A DNA stretch of 64,000 nucleotides from Lepas anatifera (taxonomy: Eukaryota; Arthropoda; Thecostraca; Lepadidae), in the NCBI GenBank assembly GCA_034440635.1, contig JAOTON010001816.1, forward strand, positions 248,001-312,000. Direction: 5' to 3'. The notes under the pieces are model-generated. The model was given only the letters and a program-made list of their open reading frames with translations, did not search any database and was not told the DNA's origin. How positions within the stretch are numbered: the stretch's first letter is position 1; every line of letters starts with the position of its first letter. The translations under genes were made by a program, and so were the position numbers. Below are positions 1 through 13,253 of the stretch, piece after piece.

Positions 1-3000
1 CAGTGACCCTTCTGTAGCAATTGGACAGTTCCACACTCGGTAGCCATTTGGTTACCTGAAGAAATTCAGCGAGTCATAATGTTCTGAGGTTTATTATTAG
101 CTACCGCTCATTGGAGCCAATACAATTCCATTGTCTGATCCGTTAGGTTACTTTCATTGGTGTCGGTGTAACTTGGTTCAACCGAGCTACTGTTGAGCTT
201 CATTGCGAGTTGACCCGATACGTGCAAAGATTGTTGCCACAGTTACCCGTATAAAGAATGCTGAGGACCACCTTCAATTGCACCATCGTGAAGTCCGAGT
301 CACCAAGAAGACAGTGCCGTGAGAATCTCCTTAAACCAGTGCCACTCTGCCTAGCGCAGAGCTGACTTCTAAAAAGTCCGGCAATTTTGTGGTCAGCGAG
401 CTACTGCGACCCGCCCCACCAGTCGAAGGCAATTAACACGACATCAATCTATCTATACAGTGACTTCATTCCTCGGGGCCTCATAGATCAAAGGTAATCT
501 TTAGCATTTAGTGACTGCAAGAGTCTGCAAACCGTATACCACATTGAATACGTGCGGTTCGCGATAAGGAACTCTCCATAAGTCCCACAGTAGTGGTGTT
601 CCTGCGCAGAATGGTATTTTCATTTGCACCAGTGCAGCGTATTTGAGGTGTCTCGCGTGCATGACGCACAGCTCATTGGTAATAGCTACGGAAGACATTT
701 AGTTATCCCGACCATATCATAAACCGAACATCACATGACTTTGGAACTTTCTGACGCCAAAACTGCGGAAGCTGATGATCTGACCCAATTGGCCATTCAT
801 GATCCGAAGCACTGACGATAAGCCAAATGTCCTCAGGTCTGGTGGCTATGTGTCCCTGTCTCTATTGCTGGTCAATTGTCATTATGGTACCGCGTATTGT
901 CTAAATTTTCCGGGTCAGACAAGAAATATACTTTTTGCTCTATCCTTATCATAATCGTTAAGCATTATCTCGTCCATCAAAATTGACAACATTCCCGTTT
1001 GAACCATCCAGCCAGTTTCAGCATGTGAAGAAATGAACCATTTTTGCTTAAATAAATTACTTAAACGGTAATAAGAAAATATCACGATCTTTCACTATCT
1101 AAAATAATTCCCAGTAGGTATTGGTGCTGTGAGTTAAGGATATATTTTACTGGAATGAAAGGTTACTCAATAACCAGTTAATTGAATTGAGATACGGAAA
1201 CTTAAATGTATCACGCACTTTAAAAACAAAAATAAAACTTAGAAGTCCATATACCTCTTTTACGTTTTTCTTTCGGGGAACAGAGGAGGCAGTTTAGTTA
1301 GGATCAACTGACTGTTGTACAGAAAGTAATATCACCTCTTCTTTGATGGCAAATGTATGCTACACCCTATAACTGCAATATTTGAAAGCCGTGCCAGAGT
1401 CATGGAATATCCAGATTCAGGAAGACACTCTAAAAAGCACTTCCCTTTCAATTTAACACTCATAGACTCGTACAAAATACTAGAAAAGGCGATTACGTGA
1501 CTCCAATTAAAAATATATCAGAAAAAATCGGCAATATCTCGTTACTCAATGATGGAATAAATCGATCCATTTTTTTCTCGATCGTGAACAGATCCCGACA
1601 CATTCTTATATCAACGATACGATGCAAACACATCCACTCTCATGAAGCATCGCTCATCGCAAATTGACCCAAGTAAGTCTCGTGTTTGCAACTGCTGTAC
1701 ACACATATTTCCAAAATGTTACTTTACATATACCTGTGATTACATGTAACTGCGATACATATAACTGTGAACAATATAACCCTGAATAAATATTAGCCGT
1801 AAATCAGCATTGGCTATCCCTTCAATACGTTGACATTGTCACATTTCTGAGATTCCTATATTGACGTCTGACAAATTTTGGGGATCTGCTCACAAGAGTC
1901 TGATCTATGGTCTTGCTTGCACTTCTCAATGAATTTCCTATATGGAGCTTAGCTCCTGAAATTCATCAAGATTTTCCTTCAGGGCACCTTCATTCCAGAC
2001 CGCGTCACGACTTAGTGACCAGCTTTATTTTACCCACTTGATGACCTCGTCGATAAGTCCTTGCGCCACCGTCACTAATACTGTGGACACATCTGCGCGG
2101 CTGCGGTAATGACCTGTTGTCCTGAAATCAGTCTTTGAAGGTAAATATGTGAACACATCAGTCAAACGTTTCGACACAACCTCCGCTTGTAGCGATTGCT
2201 GTCAGTGGCGACATTGACCTGAAATGGCTCTCACGCATAGTGCGTGTCTCACTTCGTGGCGTAACGGTATAGCGTAACGGAAATACGGTCACGGTCGCTG
2301 AATAGGAGAATCATTCTTGCGAAAACTATGAGGATTGCGTTCATTATGCTCGTTCTAAGGCCAAAGAAGGTTGAATATATCCCCGCACATATGTTTTTTA
2401 TTTACGATCTATCCTATCCCAAATAGCATTTAATTTATACGACCATCGAATGAAATTATTCAGATGCACGCTAGGTAAATGTATACACTTATCGCGTTGG
2501 AGCAGAATTCGGCGCCTTTAAATATCTGATTCAACTCGAGTTATGTATCACATGAGACGCCATCGTGGACTGGAAAATATTGTACATACTAGAATTTAAT
2601 GACAATGTTTAAACCTAACCAGCAACCTCGTTATTTGGCAATAACAGTAGACTCTCTTATGTGAATGAACGATAATCTCGGGAATGGACTGTTTAACGAT
2701 CCTGTTCTCAAGATAAATAAAGGACAAGGATAACGATGTATCGAGATGTGACTTTAGTACCCGAAAAATATCTTTACTGAATACAGAGTCAGCTGTCACC
2801 AGGTCCGGAATACTGTCATCGCGACCTGCCATAGTTTGAAATAGCACATAAGAAACATCTTGGAAAGTATCGTCAGATATTTTCAACGAAGCTCAAACAC
2901 TATCATTATTGTAATTTGAAACGCAGCAGACAATGACTTGCAAGAATACGAATTCCCACGGCATACGTCAAAATGATAAATCTCTATAAAACATTAAGGG

Positions 3001-5070
3001 GAAGACGAAGAAATTCTACAAAATTCCACTCTTAATATACTGAAGCTTCCAATCATGGTGAGAATGTTCATATACAGAATTTGACTTCAGATAAGTCATC
3101 CAACATATCTAAAATAATGGGTTCGCCATTCGAGCAGAATGGACCTCAAACATCATAACTTCACTTTCAGACGTTAACGCGCTTAATGAATGCTAACCCG
3201 CACCTGAGACAATTGACGTCTGCGTGCCCAGATTCAAGAAATAAGTTTTTTAGATTCTGTTGCTTCTAAGTCCATTAAAGGCCAAATACTTCAAAAATAT
3301 CGTAAACGTCAATTCTGTTAAATGCATCTAACAATAGAGCAAACACAAAAGTGGTCCGACTGCGATGTACACACACGCCCCTAACTAGACGATATAGGTC
3401 CCTCCCCAGTGAGGTGACCTCCGAATTTTTAATCGAACAGTAACCCAACCTCCTTCAGAACAGCTGCAGTCTGTTCTCCAGAGTTGCCCCACCCTGCAAT
3501 CCATAAGGGATGCGCGAGCCCGAATGAGAACCACCTCCTCCTGGGTTGTGCGCGCGCGACTTTCGTTCTCAAACTGGGCTTACTGTCGAAAAAAAATTGG
3601 ATCGCATGGAGTACTTCGCTGTAATACATTATTACGTATCAGCCTCCCGGCCCCAGGTGCCTCTTGCTACCCTGAGTTAGTGTGACAATCCTCAGTCCCA
3701 AAAAAATGACCACGACCTCAGCTATTTAATGCTCTCTCCGTTCCTACTTGAGCAGTTACGGTGCATTTACGTTATCTTGACATCACAGTTTCTCAGCAAA
3801 TCCTTTTAGCACACTCTTTGTTCTCATTTTTTAATACATCTTTAAGCACGATCTCTGATATCACGTTTTAATCTATCCCACTTCTGACACCAGTATGAGA
3901 ATTTTATTTTGTTCGGGATATGTTGGAGATTTATCTTTTGGCCCTGTACGCTGTTATCTCTTCACGCGTTCTCACCATTTAGCTTTATTTCTGGTTTTGC
4001 GTTCTATGTCATTATATTTGTATAAAACTCCGTCCGGGCAGATCGGCATTATAGTTATGTCAAGTCAATATTACACATGTATTATCAATACCAGCAAAAC
4101 TCAGTAATAAGTACCTAATGTCGGAAAAGTGCATGACCCAACTCGTCAGGTAAACCAGAAACATAGTAACACAGAGAAAATAAGAAGACGCTGCAAAAGT
4201 ACAGTCAACCCTGCCAGATACTCAAAGAGAGTACTGACACTGATAGGACTCACCTACATCATGGCGTCTAAAAAAACAAACACTGTCCACAGTCGCACTA
4301 GCGTGCGCAACCGCGCGCCCAGAGAGAGGGCATACTGAGCCGCGCGCGAGAGTCATGCGTGTGTGCGTCTGCGTCCCTCTATATGTCCGTATCCACCAAG
4401 CCGCGGTCGGGGGCTGCCTTATATCAGCCGTGGCCCGCCGTGAAAGTGCGGCTGGCGCCCTCGCGAAACAAAATCATCACAGGAGACAATAAAACCCTAG
4501 GTCGATTCCCAAAACTTGTCGGGAGACGTCTTCACAGATTGACGAATTAGGGGATCTGTCCTCCCGTTCCTGTCCTTTGCTTTCGACGCGCATGACCGTA
4601 CGTGTTAAATAAGAGCACACTTCAATCTGTCGCTTTGTGACTAACCTTTCCAATTGAAGGCCTCGCACCTGAACACAGGACACTAATGCAAGGAATCCAT
4701 AACAGCCAAATTTTTTGGTTGGTGCTCTCATTCGATAAAGCGAATCCCAGCTCAATTATTGAAACCTTGAGACAATTATTTGGGAGTTCACCGGACCTGG
4801 CCTGATGACCCAAACGGAGCTGACCTCAAGGCGGTTTTAGATCAAACTGGTGTGGTGTAAGCACAAAGCAGTTAAATTGAAATGGACAAAACCGTAAAAC
4901 ATATTTTTAAAATAAAACTGGCCAAAATCGGTCAATTTTGGCCAATTAGGGAGGGCCTATGGCTGGACTGTTTACCCTGGATTCGCCTATGAATGAGCTA
5001 GACCTGAAATATTCCATATGGTTAATCCTGCAAAGCTCCGTACCTGATCCCTTACGTCGTCCCTGCATTT
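1..5070. other. AT-rich stretch with no recognisable gene
   Basis: Only short open frames without recognisable motifs are present on either strand. The first 4.3 kb is AT-rich. A small CpG-rich patch at about 4,320-4,460 breaks this and could mark a promoter or exon, but no gene can be attached to it. No terminal repeats, tandem arrays or coding similarity were noticed. Confidence 0.5.
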
Positions 5071-5389
5071 GCCATCCCGGTAGCCCAGTTGGTAGAGCGT
5101 TGGGCTCTGACCCGCTGCTCAGGAACATGCTGTGACAGTGCATATCCAAGCTTGGGATCGGTTCCCCTGAGACACTCCGGCGCTCAATAGTTTACCCGAC
5201 GTAGGTCGGCTGGCAACTGACTGGTGAGAGGGTGACCTGAGCGGGGCGGCCGTCCCTGTGATTTGTGGGACGTTTAACTTTGGCTTTTAAATTAAATCTT
5301 CATTGCAGAAGTTGCTCGCTCCGATGGTAGGGCTAGGGACTTTGCGACAAGTCCATTGATGACTTAAGTGAGACACCGACTCCAAAATC
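5071..5389 (+). mobile_element. tRNA-derived SINE, copy 1
   Basis: A tRNA-like head carries a pol III A box (TAGCCCAGTTGG, 5,081-5,092) and a B-box-like GGATCGGTTCC (5,155-5,165). It is followed by a non-tRNA body ending near GAGACACCGACTCC. A second copy lies inverted at 58,584-58,901 and a 5'-truncated copy at 58,910-59,100. Shared body sequence and tail make this a dispersed SINE family and not a tRNA gene. The A and B boxes are 74 bp apart start to start, much wider than in a normal tRNA, in both full copies. Confidence 0.85.
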
Positions 5390-6900
5390 CGAACTAGCAA
5401 CAACATGCATCTAAAAAAGGCTCTGGAAGACAGACTAGTTAAAGGGGTTCCGAAAGCAAAGAAATCTAGAAAGACGTGGAAGAGGCAGGCAAAAGCTGTT
5501 TAAGGGAAGAAAGACAGTGGGCATGACGATATCAGATATCTCATTTGCGGAGTGAGTTTTGTTTTCTCGTGCAAAGAATGAATCAAGTGCACTGCCTGCG
5601 AAGGCTGGGCCTGTGCGCCTTGACGAGAAGGCTAAGGTGGCTGTGCGCCATAAATGATAGATTGGGAGCCTGTGATGGTTAGTGGGAGGAAGCTTCAAGT
5701 CGCCACAAGCCATTTCTACTGTCTACTTAAGTGAATGTTTTTGTACTCAACAATTTCTGGCCCATATTTCTTTCAGAATGAGGAATTGAAACAAAGGGAA
5801 CACAGAAAAGACAAGGTAGGGGATTTAGGGGAAGTTCCCAGAAACCTCGTGCCAGTTTACCTACTTCGTTTCGTACTTCGTTGTTTGTATGTTTGTGTGA
5901 TTTTATATTACTTTTATGGTATGTTTTTATCCTTGGTTTTTATCGTTAGTATTACGTAACTTTGTTTTATCATTTGACGTGGAAGCGTGAAAACCACCAA
6001 AATGTTTGTCAATGTGTGTGGACGCTTTTAAATTCATTCCGACTTCTGAATAATACTTCAATGATTACCAATGAAGCTAAGAACTACGAAAAACTACGTC
6101 ATCAACGATAGACCAAAATGAGGTAAGATGCCCAGGGGTGGGGCATCTTACCAAGCCCCAGGGGCGTCTTACCCACCCGATGGGGTAAGACGCCCCTTTG
6201 CAAGCATCTAGTAAAATCATAATAGTTAGAAAATATGATAATTATCAGCAATTTCACCGACTCTATAATGCAGATAAATGATCATGCTACTACTTGGCAT
6301 CTAAACCAGCGCTGTTGCTACCGCGGTCATTTCATAATCCGGATTTCTCTAAACCCTGAGCATCTTACCCCACTCTCCCCTACTGTTATCTCTTCTCGAT
6401 CCTGGGGGCCTTGGAGGAGTTAGCATGGAACTCTTAAATAAACTATGTGAGAGACTAAATATTGAGGAGGCCTGGCCCTAAAAAGCCTCTTGATCTCCAC
6501 GCATGTTTGCTAGATATATTTCGGTGAAATAATCACCAGATTTCTCGTACTAATATTCAAAGCCATATACAGAGTGCACACATTTCAAAGAGTTTCAATT
6601 AAGTACGTTCAATAATTAAGGCACAAGCACTTACCAGAAGGTAGTGCTTTCGATCATGTGCACTGTAGCAAGACCAGGCTAAGAAGCAAGGCAACTCCAA
6701 AATATTGAGTGGCTTTGATGCTATACAGAAGCCATGCCTTTAGATATACTGCTCGCAAAAATAACGCCAATCACACACCACAAGAAATTGGTGGAAGCAA
6801 GCATGGATACGAACACCGCCGTAATACTATTCACCTCATTCATAGCATAGGAAACGAGTACAGTAAAAACCTCGACTATTCAGAGACTTGTAAGGGAGAG
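5390..6900. other. No recognisable gene; two hairpins inside
   Basis: A 92-codon minus-strand ORF with an ATG at 5,713 shows no family motif and no convincing splice context. Apart from the paired hairpins at 6,122-6,196 nothing supports a gene here. Confidence 0.4.
6122..6196. repeat. Two adjacent related hairpins
   Basis: GGTAAGATGCCC (6,122-6,133) pairs perfectly with 6,141-6,152. The next hairpin, GGGGCGTCTTACCC (6,161-6,174), pairs perfectly with 6,183-6,196. The stems share the core GGTAAGA(T/C)GCCC, and CATCTTACCCC recurs at about 6,360. This looks like the end structure of a small DNA element, though no partner end or target duplication was found. Confidence 0.6.
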
Positions 6901-6919
6901 CAGACGAGCTGGCACTTAC

Positions 6920-7033
6920 AATAGGCGGCAGTGCGGTGCACACCACGCCAGCCAGGGCAAGTGGAGACAGGTGGACGCCGAGGTGGGAGAGCAGGGCGGT
7001 GCGGATGGCGGTGGGGCCGCGGCCCACCTGCGC
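6920..7033 (-). CDS. Candidate internal exon, product unknown
   Basis: On the minus strand a GC-rich 114-bp block is open for exactly 38 codons between a possible acceptor (GGCAG, exon from 7,033) and a strong donor GTAAGT after 6,920. The predicted peptide contains a hydrophobic run (HLSPLALAGVVCTALPP). Its phase (0/0) is compatible with splicing directly from the block at 8,413-8,543. I do not recognise the protein. The acceptor choice is uncertain. An upstream extension of the frame resembles a DHHC-type cysteine motif only superficially. Confidence 0.3.
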
Positions 7034-7882
7034 CTGCCGGCCGACACACGGGCAGTGGTCATGCCGCACCGCAAGGCGCTGGCACCGGTGCACGTGCGCA
7101 GATCAGCCGCTATATGGCTATGTACAGGCCTTCCAAAAATGTACGAAAACGTATGAATCCACAGCCCAAAGAAACTGTTGTATGCTTTATGCAAAGAACC
7201 AATGCGTGTGGGTTGTGGATTTCTGACTGTGGCTGAAACCAGTAGGTAAATTGGCTTTAAAATTTACATCTTTCGTGTTAAACCCAAGTCTTCTCCACGG
7301 GAAAATTGCGTACACTATTAGTAAAGGAGATAAAGGCGATGAATACTACAGTCTTATATTCAATAGACGATTTCCGCCGTGTGTGTAGTTTTTATCGCAT
7401 TTTGATAAAAATAAAAACAGTAATGGGAAAACATACTTTCCCAGGAAAACAACATCACGCATAAGAAACGAGGACAGTGTCCAATACCAATGAAAACACG
7501 GGAATGCTAACGGGAGAGAAAGCAAGGGGCGCCTTTTACAAAATGGGAGAGCTCCCATATATTCAGTTTACTGCACACAAATGAAAGCTAGAGCCTAATG
7601 TATTTCATGAAACACCCTTATAATCGATTCTTTGAAGTACGATTCTCAATGAGAAGTTTGGCAACAGAACTTTGCTATAGATTTGGTCTAATTCCGAGCA
7701 TTTTATCATTCATGTTATTCAATTTTCCTTCTCAGCCAGCCGGGTACGCTATCTTTATCTATCTCAACCGGGTATTTTATAGCTTTAGTGTGTATTTAAC
7801 GGATTTGGTAAGGATAGAACAACGTGTGGATTCAAGAGTAAAGTAAATTTTGCTTATTATCATTGCCTGTCTGGCGTCCTGT

Positions 7883-8037
7883 CAGTGGTGAATCTAGGAC
7901 TTCATGGGGGGGGGACTGGGGGGCTCTAGCCGCCCTCGCCATTGTCTTGGATCATCCTCCGGCTATGTATTTACTATGGGCACTCTGACATTTCGGGAGG
8001 GGGGGCGGAGGCTTGAGCCTCCTTGTATCCGCCACTG
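7883..8037. mobile_element. hAT-like MITE without clear target duplication
   Basis: The ends read CAGTGGTGAATCTAGGAC on the left and, in reverse complement, CAGTGGCGGATACAAGGAGG on the right, with G-runs just inside, matching the terminal pattern of the other hAT-like MITEs in this window. The flanking 8-mers do not match, so the boundaries may have decayed. Confidence 0.6.
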
Positions 8038-8412
8038 CTTTCAACCAATCTGGGTCGGAGTCTGAATGTAGCCCCGATATAAGCCAGAGTCACAACGCCA
8101 TCTTCCCTCCCTCTGCAGACATTAGTGAAACCCTGTCAGTGGTTGTGAGGAAAGGATAACATACATGTTTATCACCTGTTTTATACACAATGTGGGATCG
8201 GTGATAACAAAAAAACCTAAAAAAGCACTCCATAAAAATAGCACGCCTGCAACTTTCCAGCAAATCAAACACTCTGCAACTATAATAATAATGGTTCTGC
8301 TCAACGTGTAAGCGCAGTTTACCGAGTCCAATGGTGCGGGCTGACGGTTCGGCAGGAGCATGCTCTTGTGTTTGTGGATGCTCAAAGGCACAGCGGCCAC
8401 TCTTCAACTCAC

Positions 8413-8543
8413 AATGGCTGGCAGCACCAGGCCTCCATCAGCGGAGCGACGCAGTGAAACGTTTGTGTTGGCCTCGAGGTTGTAGAAGCTGCCACAGTAC
8501 TGGCAGATCTGACGGAGTCGGGGACCCACCACAGGAACCGTCA
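8413..8543 (-). CDS. Candidate internal exon with a CxxC pair, product unknown
   Basis: A minus-strand block of 131 bp sits between a good acceptor (pyrimidine-rich tract ending TTTCAG) and a good donor (ATT followed by GTGAGT). In the frame starting two bases in, it is open for 43 codons and encodes a peptide with QICQYCGSFYNLEAN. The other two frames contain stops. The exon ends in phase 0, matching the candidate exon at 6,920-7,033. No family is recognised, so the gene identity is open. Confidence 0.4.
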
Positions 8544-8559
8544 CTGAAACAGAGTGCAG

Positions 8560-10812
8560 ACCGTGAAGGTCATGGTACACGTGCAGACTGTCATCGAGCA
8601 TCGATACGTTTTAATTATCGGTGAGTGCTTGGTATGAGTCAGACCCTGCAAATAGCAGAAAGCTCCTGACTTCAGCAAAGTAATTACATCAATAGCACCG
8701 AGTAACATCTTTGGATAGTTCACATACTAATTCATATAACGATTGACTGTCTACGGCTCTGGTCAGAAGCAAGGTGATTAGGTTTAACTACCTGTGTTTT
8801 CACGATATGTGATACATTTGTACGGCAGATGCCTTCCATTTCTACGGCAGATGCCGGAAAAACAGCTATAGAGCCGGCAACGTGCCGTTTCGTTTGAATG
8901 AACGAATGCATGAATAGATTTTAGATCCCTCAGCTCATTTACAGGATTCAAAGGATTCTATTCGTGGCCCACGGCGCACAGTTTGTGGAATGCACCAAGC
9001 GAACCAAATGTTTCTGAAAGATGGTCGACCGATTTAGAGTTTCATTTGACCCACCAATCAGCAGAGGGGTAAAAATCGTCACGCTAGGCGACATGGAAAG
9101 ACATCATAACTCGATAATCAGACCTGACTTGATATTGATGTTTGGCCATAGGCTGTTTAGTTGATCCGATTATAGATCCCGAGAGTGTGTCTGTGATATG
9201 AATTGCTTTGGCCTTATTCAAGAAAAACGGAATGGAAGGTTCACTTGATCGTAGCTCCAGGTGGTATGTTTGATAAACGATGGCAACAGACCGCCTGATT
9301 TTTTTTTAGTTTACAGTTTATCACGCTTCTAATACCGAACCAAAAAGCAGGTTAAAACTAACGACAAAAACTTCCGGAAAAAGGCTAAAAAAGCACCCAT
9401 ATTATACCCATTCCAGACTTTTAGTTACCGGCTGATACTGTGGATACGGCGCAGTTTCAAATTCCGTTTGAGGGAATGGACCACTTTATCAGAGTTAAAA
9501 AATCCACTATTAATGAAAATCTGGAAACTATTAAACCACAGTTTGTTTTCACCTTCAATCACTCAAAACAAAGGTATCGTCTTTTGTCTTACTACCTTGG
9601 GTTGACCTAAGAATCGCGGGTGTAATTACGAGGCTGGCCCAGGCCGCTCACGGCATGTCCCGTTGCGACAGCAGTGTCATCGTTAACATATATCACGTGA
9701 CATGCGTGACCAGGTGGAAAAGGATTTCCTCATGGTCTCAGTCAGGGCCTAACGCTTATTTTAAGCTGAATTTGTTTTAGAAATTTTATACAGGGAGCTT
9801 TAGATGAAATGCAATATTCCAAAAGTGGTTCTTCGACACTCTACAAAACTACTACCTCAGTTCAAAACCCATTATTAAAGTGGGACATTGCCTGTAAAAT
9901 GGCTCTGAACGGTCAAGGCACTCTACGTGATTAGTGGTCCGACGGCACTGCTCCATCGGTCGATGCGGCAGTTTCCCATTTGTTGAATGAGAAGCCGAGC
10001 GGGCCACGCCCCTCTGATGAGTACCGGCGCGGAGGACCGCATGTATGTACACGCTTCTGAGGTGCTCCCAGGAGCAGGGTCTCCTGCAGTACTCCATAGA
10101 TCAAGGCCAGGTGGTCTCCATGATTGTAAGCTGGTGCTTGATAGCTTTATTTTCGGACTTTTAGCAAGTAGTGCTTTCGACGCTCTTGGCTGCCAGTATG
10201 ATCGATGAGTGTCAGCACCACAGTTCCGGGCCAGAAATTGACTGGTGAAAATTGCATTCATTGGAAGCTTTAGAAAGGAAGTATTGGAAAAGCTTAGAGT
10301 ACCTTTTACTCCAGAACCCAAATAAATCCTAATATCTATTAAAAAAAGTTCGTTCAGGTAGCAGGCTTCTGAGTGTAATTTGAGTTTTAGGGCACTGCAG
10401 CCGCAGAGGCTACATGTGCCCGTAGCAGGCTTCTGAAATTTCCCTTGGGAATAAGGCTTTTGTATGACTGTTCCGACTACCATGGGAATGTTGGCCTGCT
10501 CCACCGGCAGTTTTCCAGAAAGGCAAGTAGTCGCATCTCACCGAGAATTTCCAGCAGGCAAGTGTGAAGTGAGGCCTTATACACTTATAGAGAATACACT
10601 ATGCTACAAAACAGCACTCTGGTCGTTCAAATATTGCGGTTTACAATCAATACAACCAACCAACGAGAAGATACGTTTGCTTTTGTCTGTGAGCAAAGTT
10701 TCGCAGAATAGGAGAACAATCGTACACTCAGGCTTCACACGTGGCGGTTTGTATGGCATGTTCAAGCATGACTTGGTTTGTGGGTGTAGGTACCTCGGAT
10801 CGTACGAACAAA
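8560..10812. other. No recognisable gene
   Basis: Mostly AT-rich sequence. Around 9,920-10,130 both strands are open for 60-190 codons and the plus strand shows a donor-like GTAAGC near 10,126, but neither frame shows a recognisable motif or a good acceptor. Confidence 0.4.
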
Positions 10813-10820
10813 ATCCAGAT

Positions 10821-10984
10821 CAGTGGCGAACACAGGGGGAGGGGCAAGGGGATCAAGCCCCCTCCGAATGTTCAAGTGCCTATAGTTAATGCATAGTTGG
10901 AGGCTGATCCCAGGCAATGGTGGGGGGCTCGAGCCCCACTTTATCCAGGCCCCTCCCCGAAATGAATGCCAGGATCCGCCACTG
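10821..10984. mobile_element. hAT-type MITE with perfect 8-bp target duplication
   Basis: A 164-bp element with inverted ends (CAGTGGCG at both termini) is flanked on both sides by ATCCAGAT (10,813-10,820 and 10,985-10,992). An 8-bp duplication and CAGTG-type termini are characteristic of the hAT superfamily. The interior is non-coding with G-rich subterminal stretches. Confidence 0.88.
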
Positions 10985-11099
10985 ATCCAGATATATTCTC
11001 CACTTTACGGTGTTCGAAAAAAAATGTTCATTTTTCAATTTTCCCATCACTCGAGTCTAAAGAAGCAGAAAAACTATTTCATTGGCGATAACTGAGCGA

Positions 11100-11455
11100 A
11101 GGCTTCTGCTTCGAGAAGGTGAGTGATGACTGGAGAGCCATTTTTGGGCCAATTCTTGTTTTCTCATGCACTTCCCATTGAGAGGTCATGCATTACCCGC
11201 ACCTAACCCTTGGTTATCGATGTGAAAAGTCCCTTCACCACAATTTTTGGCTCTTGCTCCGTACATTATGTGGTATAGATATCATATAAATCATATCATA
11301 GTAAATAAATCAGTAAAACAAATAAATCATATCATAGAAAAGATATCATATAAAGTACTATGGCGGTTTATTCCGCCGTTTTTTTTGCTACCGGAAAAAC
11401 CAAAATGGGGGTGTTCAAACATTCCTCCTCCACTGGGGCCAGGCCTAATGTAACA
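11100..11455. repeat. Decayed partial copy of the TTAA-flanked repeat family
   Basis: The right part (CCGCCGTTTTTTTTGCTACCGG, then a G-run and GTTCAAAC) matches the 3' subterminal region of the element ending at 28,397. The expected terminal TTAA is not intact, so this is an eroded fragment. TGACCT-type motifs in about 12,120-12,800 suggest further remnants. Confidence 0.45.
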
Positions 11456-11957
11456 AATTATCATAGAATGAATGTTCTCTATTTGTTAAGCCGTTTGCCT
11501 AACAGAGCGCTATAAAGTTATACACGTTGTCATAAGCAGCGAGCAGACATACAGGGCGTGGTCAGCAGTCAACGTCACTGAGCCTGGAACATACAGTACA
11601 CCATTTACCAGAGGGTGTAAGCTTACCAGTTACAGCACCCGCAGTCCCCGCCAGGGGCACAGCCATCCAACGGCGAGGGTCACCCACCTTTGCAGGAAGG
11701 ACAGGTGAGGGTTTCTGGCAGCGGATGAGGCACTGGTTCCATGCCACCCTCCTCTGCCAGCCTCTCCGCCACCTGAGGTATGTTACACACCAATTAGAGG
11801 AACAAGCTGTACGCGCGTCCGCCTCACGTACCATGGTATGTTTTACTGGGTTTGATGACACACCTAGATCATACGCCGTGCTCAGCTCGCACACTGACAG
11901 GGTAGCGATGACGGGAACAGACCCAGCCGCATTCGTGGATCCCGCCGCGGAACTTTT

Positions 11958-11990
11958 GTCCGCGACATTGGCATCGCCAATGTCGCGGAC
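11958..11990. repeat. Perfect 15-bp stem palindrome
   Basis: GTCCGCGACATTGGC (11,958-11,972) and its exact reverse complement (11,976-11,990) are separated by ATC. It lies in a GC-rich segment (about 11,560-12,066) that is open on both strands; the minus frame runs up to a donor-like GTGTGT but resembles nothing known to me. Confidence 0.9.
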
Positions 11991-12893
11991 TTCACCCTGC
12001 ACCGCCAGGGGCGCCCGATCGGACCCTTCCCCTCGGTTTTTCGCGAACAGCTCCGATCCTATTTAAATGAGACACGCGTCGCTTTGGATGCCTCAGGGTG
12101 ATCCATCATATGACTTGGGACCAAAACTTGGTATCAGGTCAGATCAGGTCCAGAAGTAATGACTTCATCTCTAAGCCCATGTACAGCGATTCTGTTCTAA
12201 AATGAGGCTGACAAAACCAGAGTGTAAATCGGCTTTCAGAAGAGCTAGATCAAATGTCTAAGCAGCATTCAAAACTCTTGGAGGGACAAATCTGCACACT
12301 GGTTCAGGTCCTTCACACAAATCCATGTTGAGGTCAGGTCAAAACCAACGTCAGCAGTGATCACCGAATGTCACAGTCTTCGAAAGTGTTTACGTCTATA
12401 ACTTTTGAACGAAACAAGATACAGTCTTAAATTAGGTATCATAGAGATGGGTATTACACGAGAATTTGAACGATTGGCCACATGACCTTAGAATGTCATT
12501 ATTTGATCTTGAGCTAAAGTAAAGGTAATATTTTGATCTTATAAGGCATTGCAGCATATTATTTGAGTCTTTGAGTCAAGAGAAACACATTAATGCCATT
12601 TGTTTGTTCCAGGTCTAATGGTTCCCGAGTTATAATATATTTCCTAAATGGGTCTAAATTCTACTCCTTTCGGCTCACTGTGATGTCACAGGCCTACGAA
12701 TATGCTTAACACTTGGCTCAAAATTAGAAGACAGAAAGGCGTTTTAAGTACTGTTTCAATTTTTGTATGACTTCAGGTTCCCGAGATCGTATGGGGTCCA
12801 ATCGGACCCCTCAACAGGCGGTAGCGTGTACGAATTAGCACAGGTAGTGCCGGGTTAACCTTAGGGCTATCCGTCCGCTGCCTTCCGCTGCAC

Positions 12894-12894
<1 letters not shown>

Positions 12895-12931
<37 letters not shown>

Positions 12932-12961
12932 GGAGAGAGAGAGAGAAAGAGAGAGAGAGAC
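12895..12961. repeat. (GA)n microsatellite
   Basis: A run of GA dinucleotides about 65 bp long with a few interruptions. A shorter similar run lies at about 32,796-32,820. Confidence 0.95.
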
Positions 12962-13253
12962 GGGTTCTCACCCCTATACCACCAGGTTTTCTATTGTTCG
13001 ACTCACTCAGATTAGGGCGAAGGAAGACACAAACTCAGTGATAGTCGTCACAGGTTCAACCAGGGAGGACCACGAACTGCAACACCCTCCCCCCAATAAA
13101 GCAGCCACCACAGGGTAATCCTTTTTCAGTTGGAATTTCGGATATTTCCGACTGCTGTGATCAAGTCACTCTGGAGGAGCGGGAAGGTTGGAATTGAACC
13201 ACCAGCGTTGGAAATCACAGATACCCGAGTCTGTATATAAACTGGGCTTTATC

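Noticed and set aside
5071..5170. tRNA gene
   Set aside because: A/B box spacing is too wide, no acceptor stem closes, and the whole unit recurs with a shared body and tail, so it is a SINE.
5435..5713. 92-codon minus-strand ORF with an ATG
   Set aside because: No domain, signal or splice support; length is not exceptional for random sequence.
6836..7093. DHHC palmitoyltransferase-like motif (RHDHCPCVG)
   Set aside because: The order of residues is wrong for DHHC, the tryptophan and neighbouring zinc cysteines are missing, and the exon more likely starts downstream of it.
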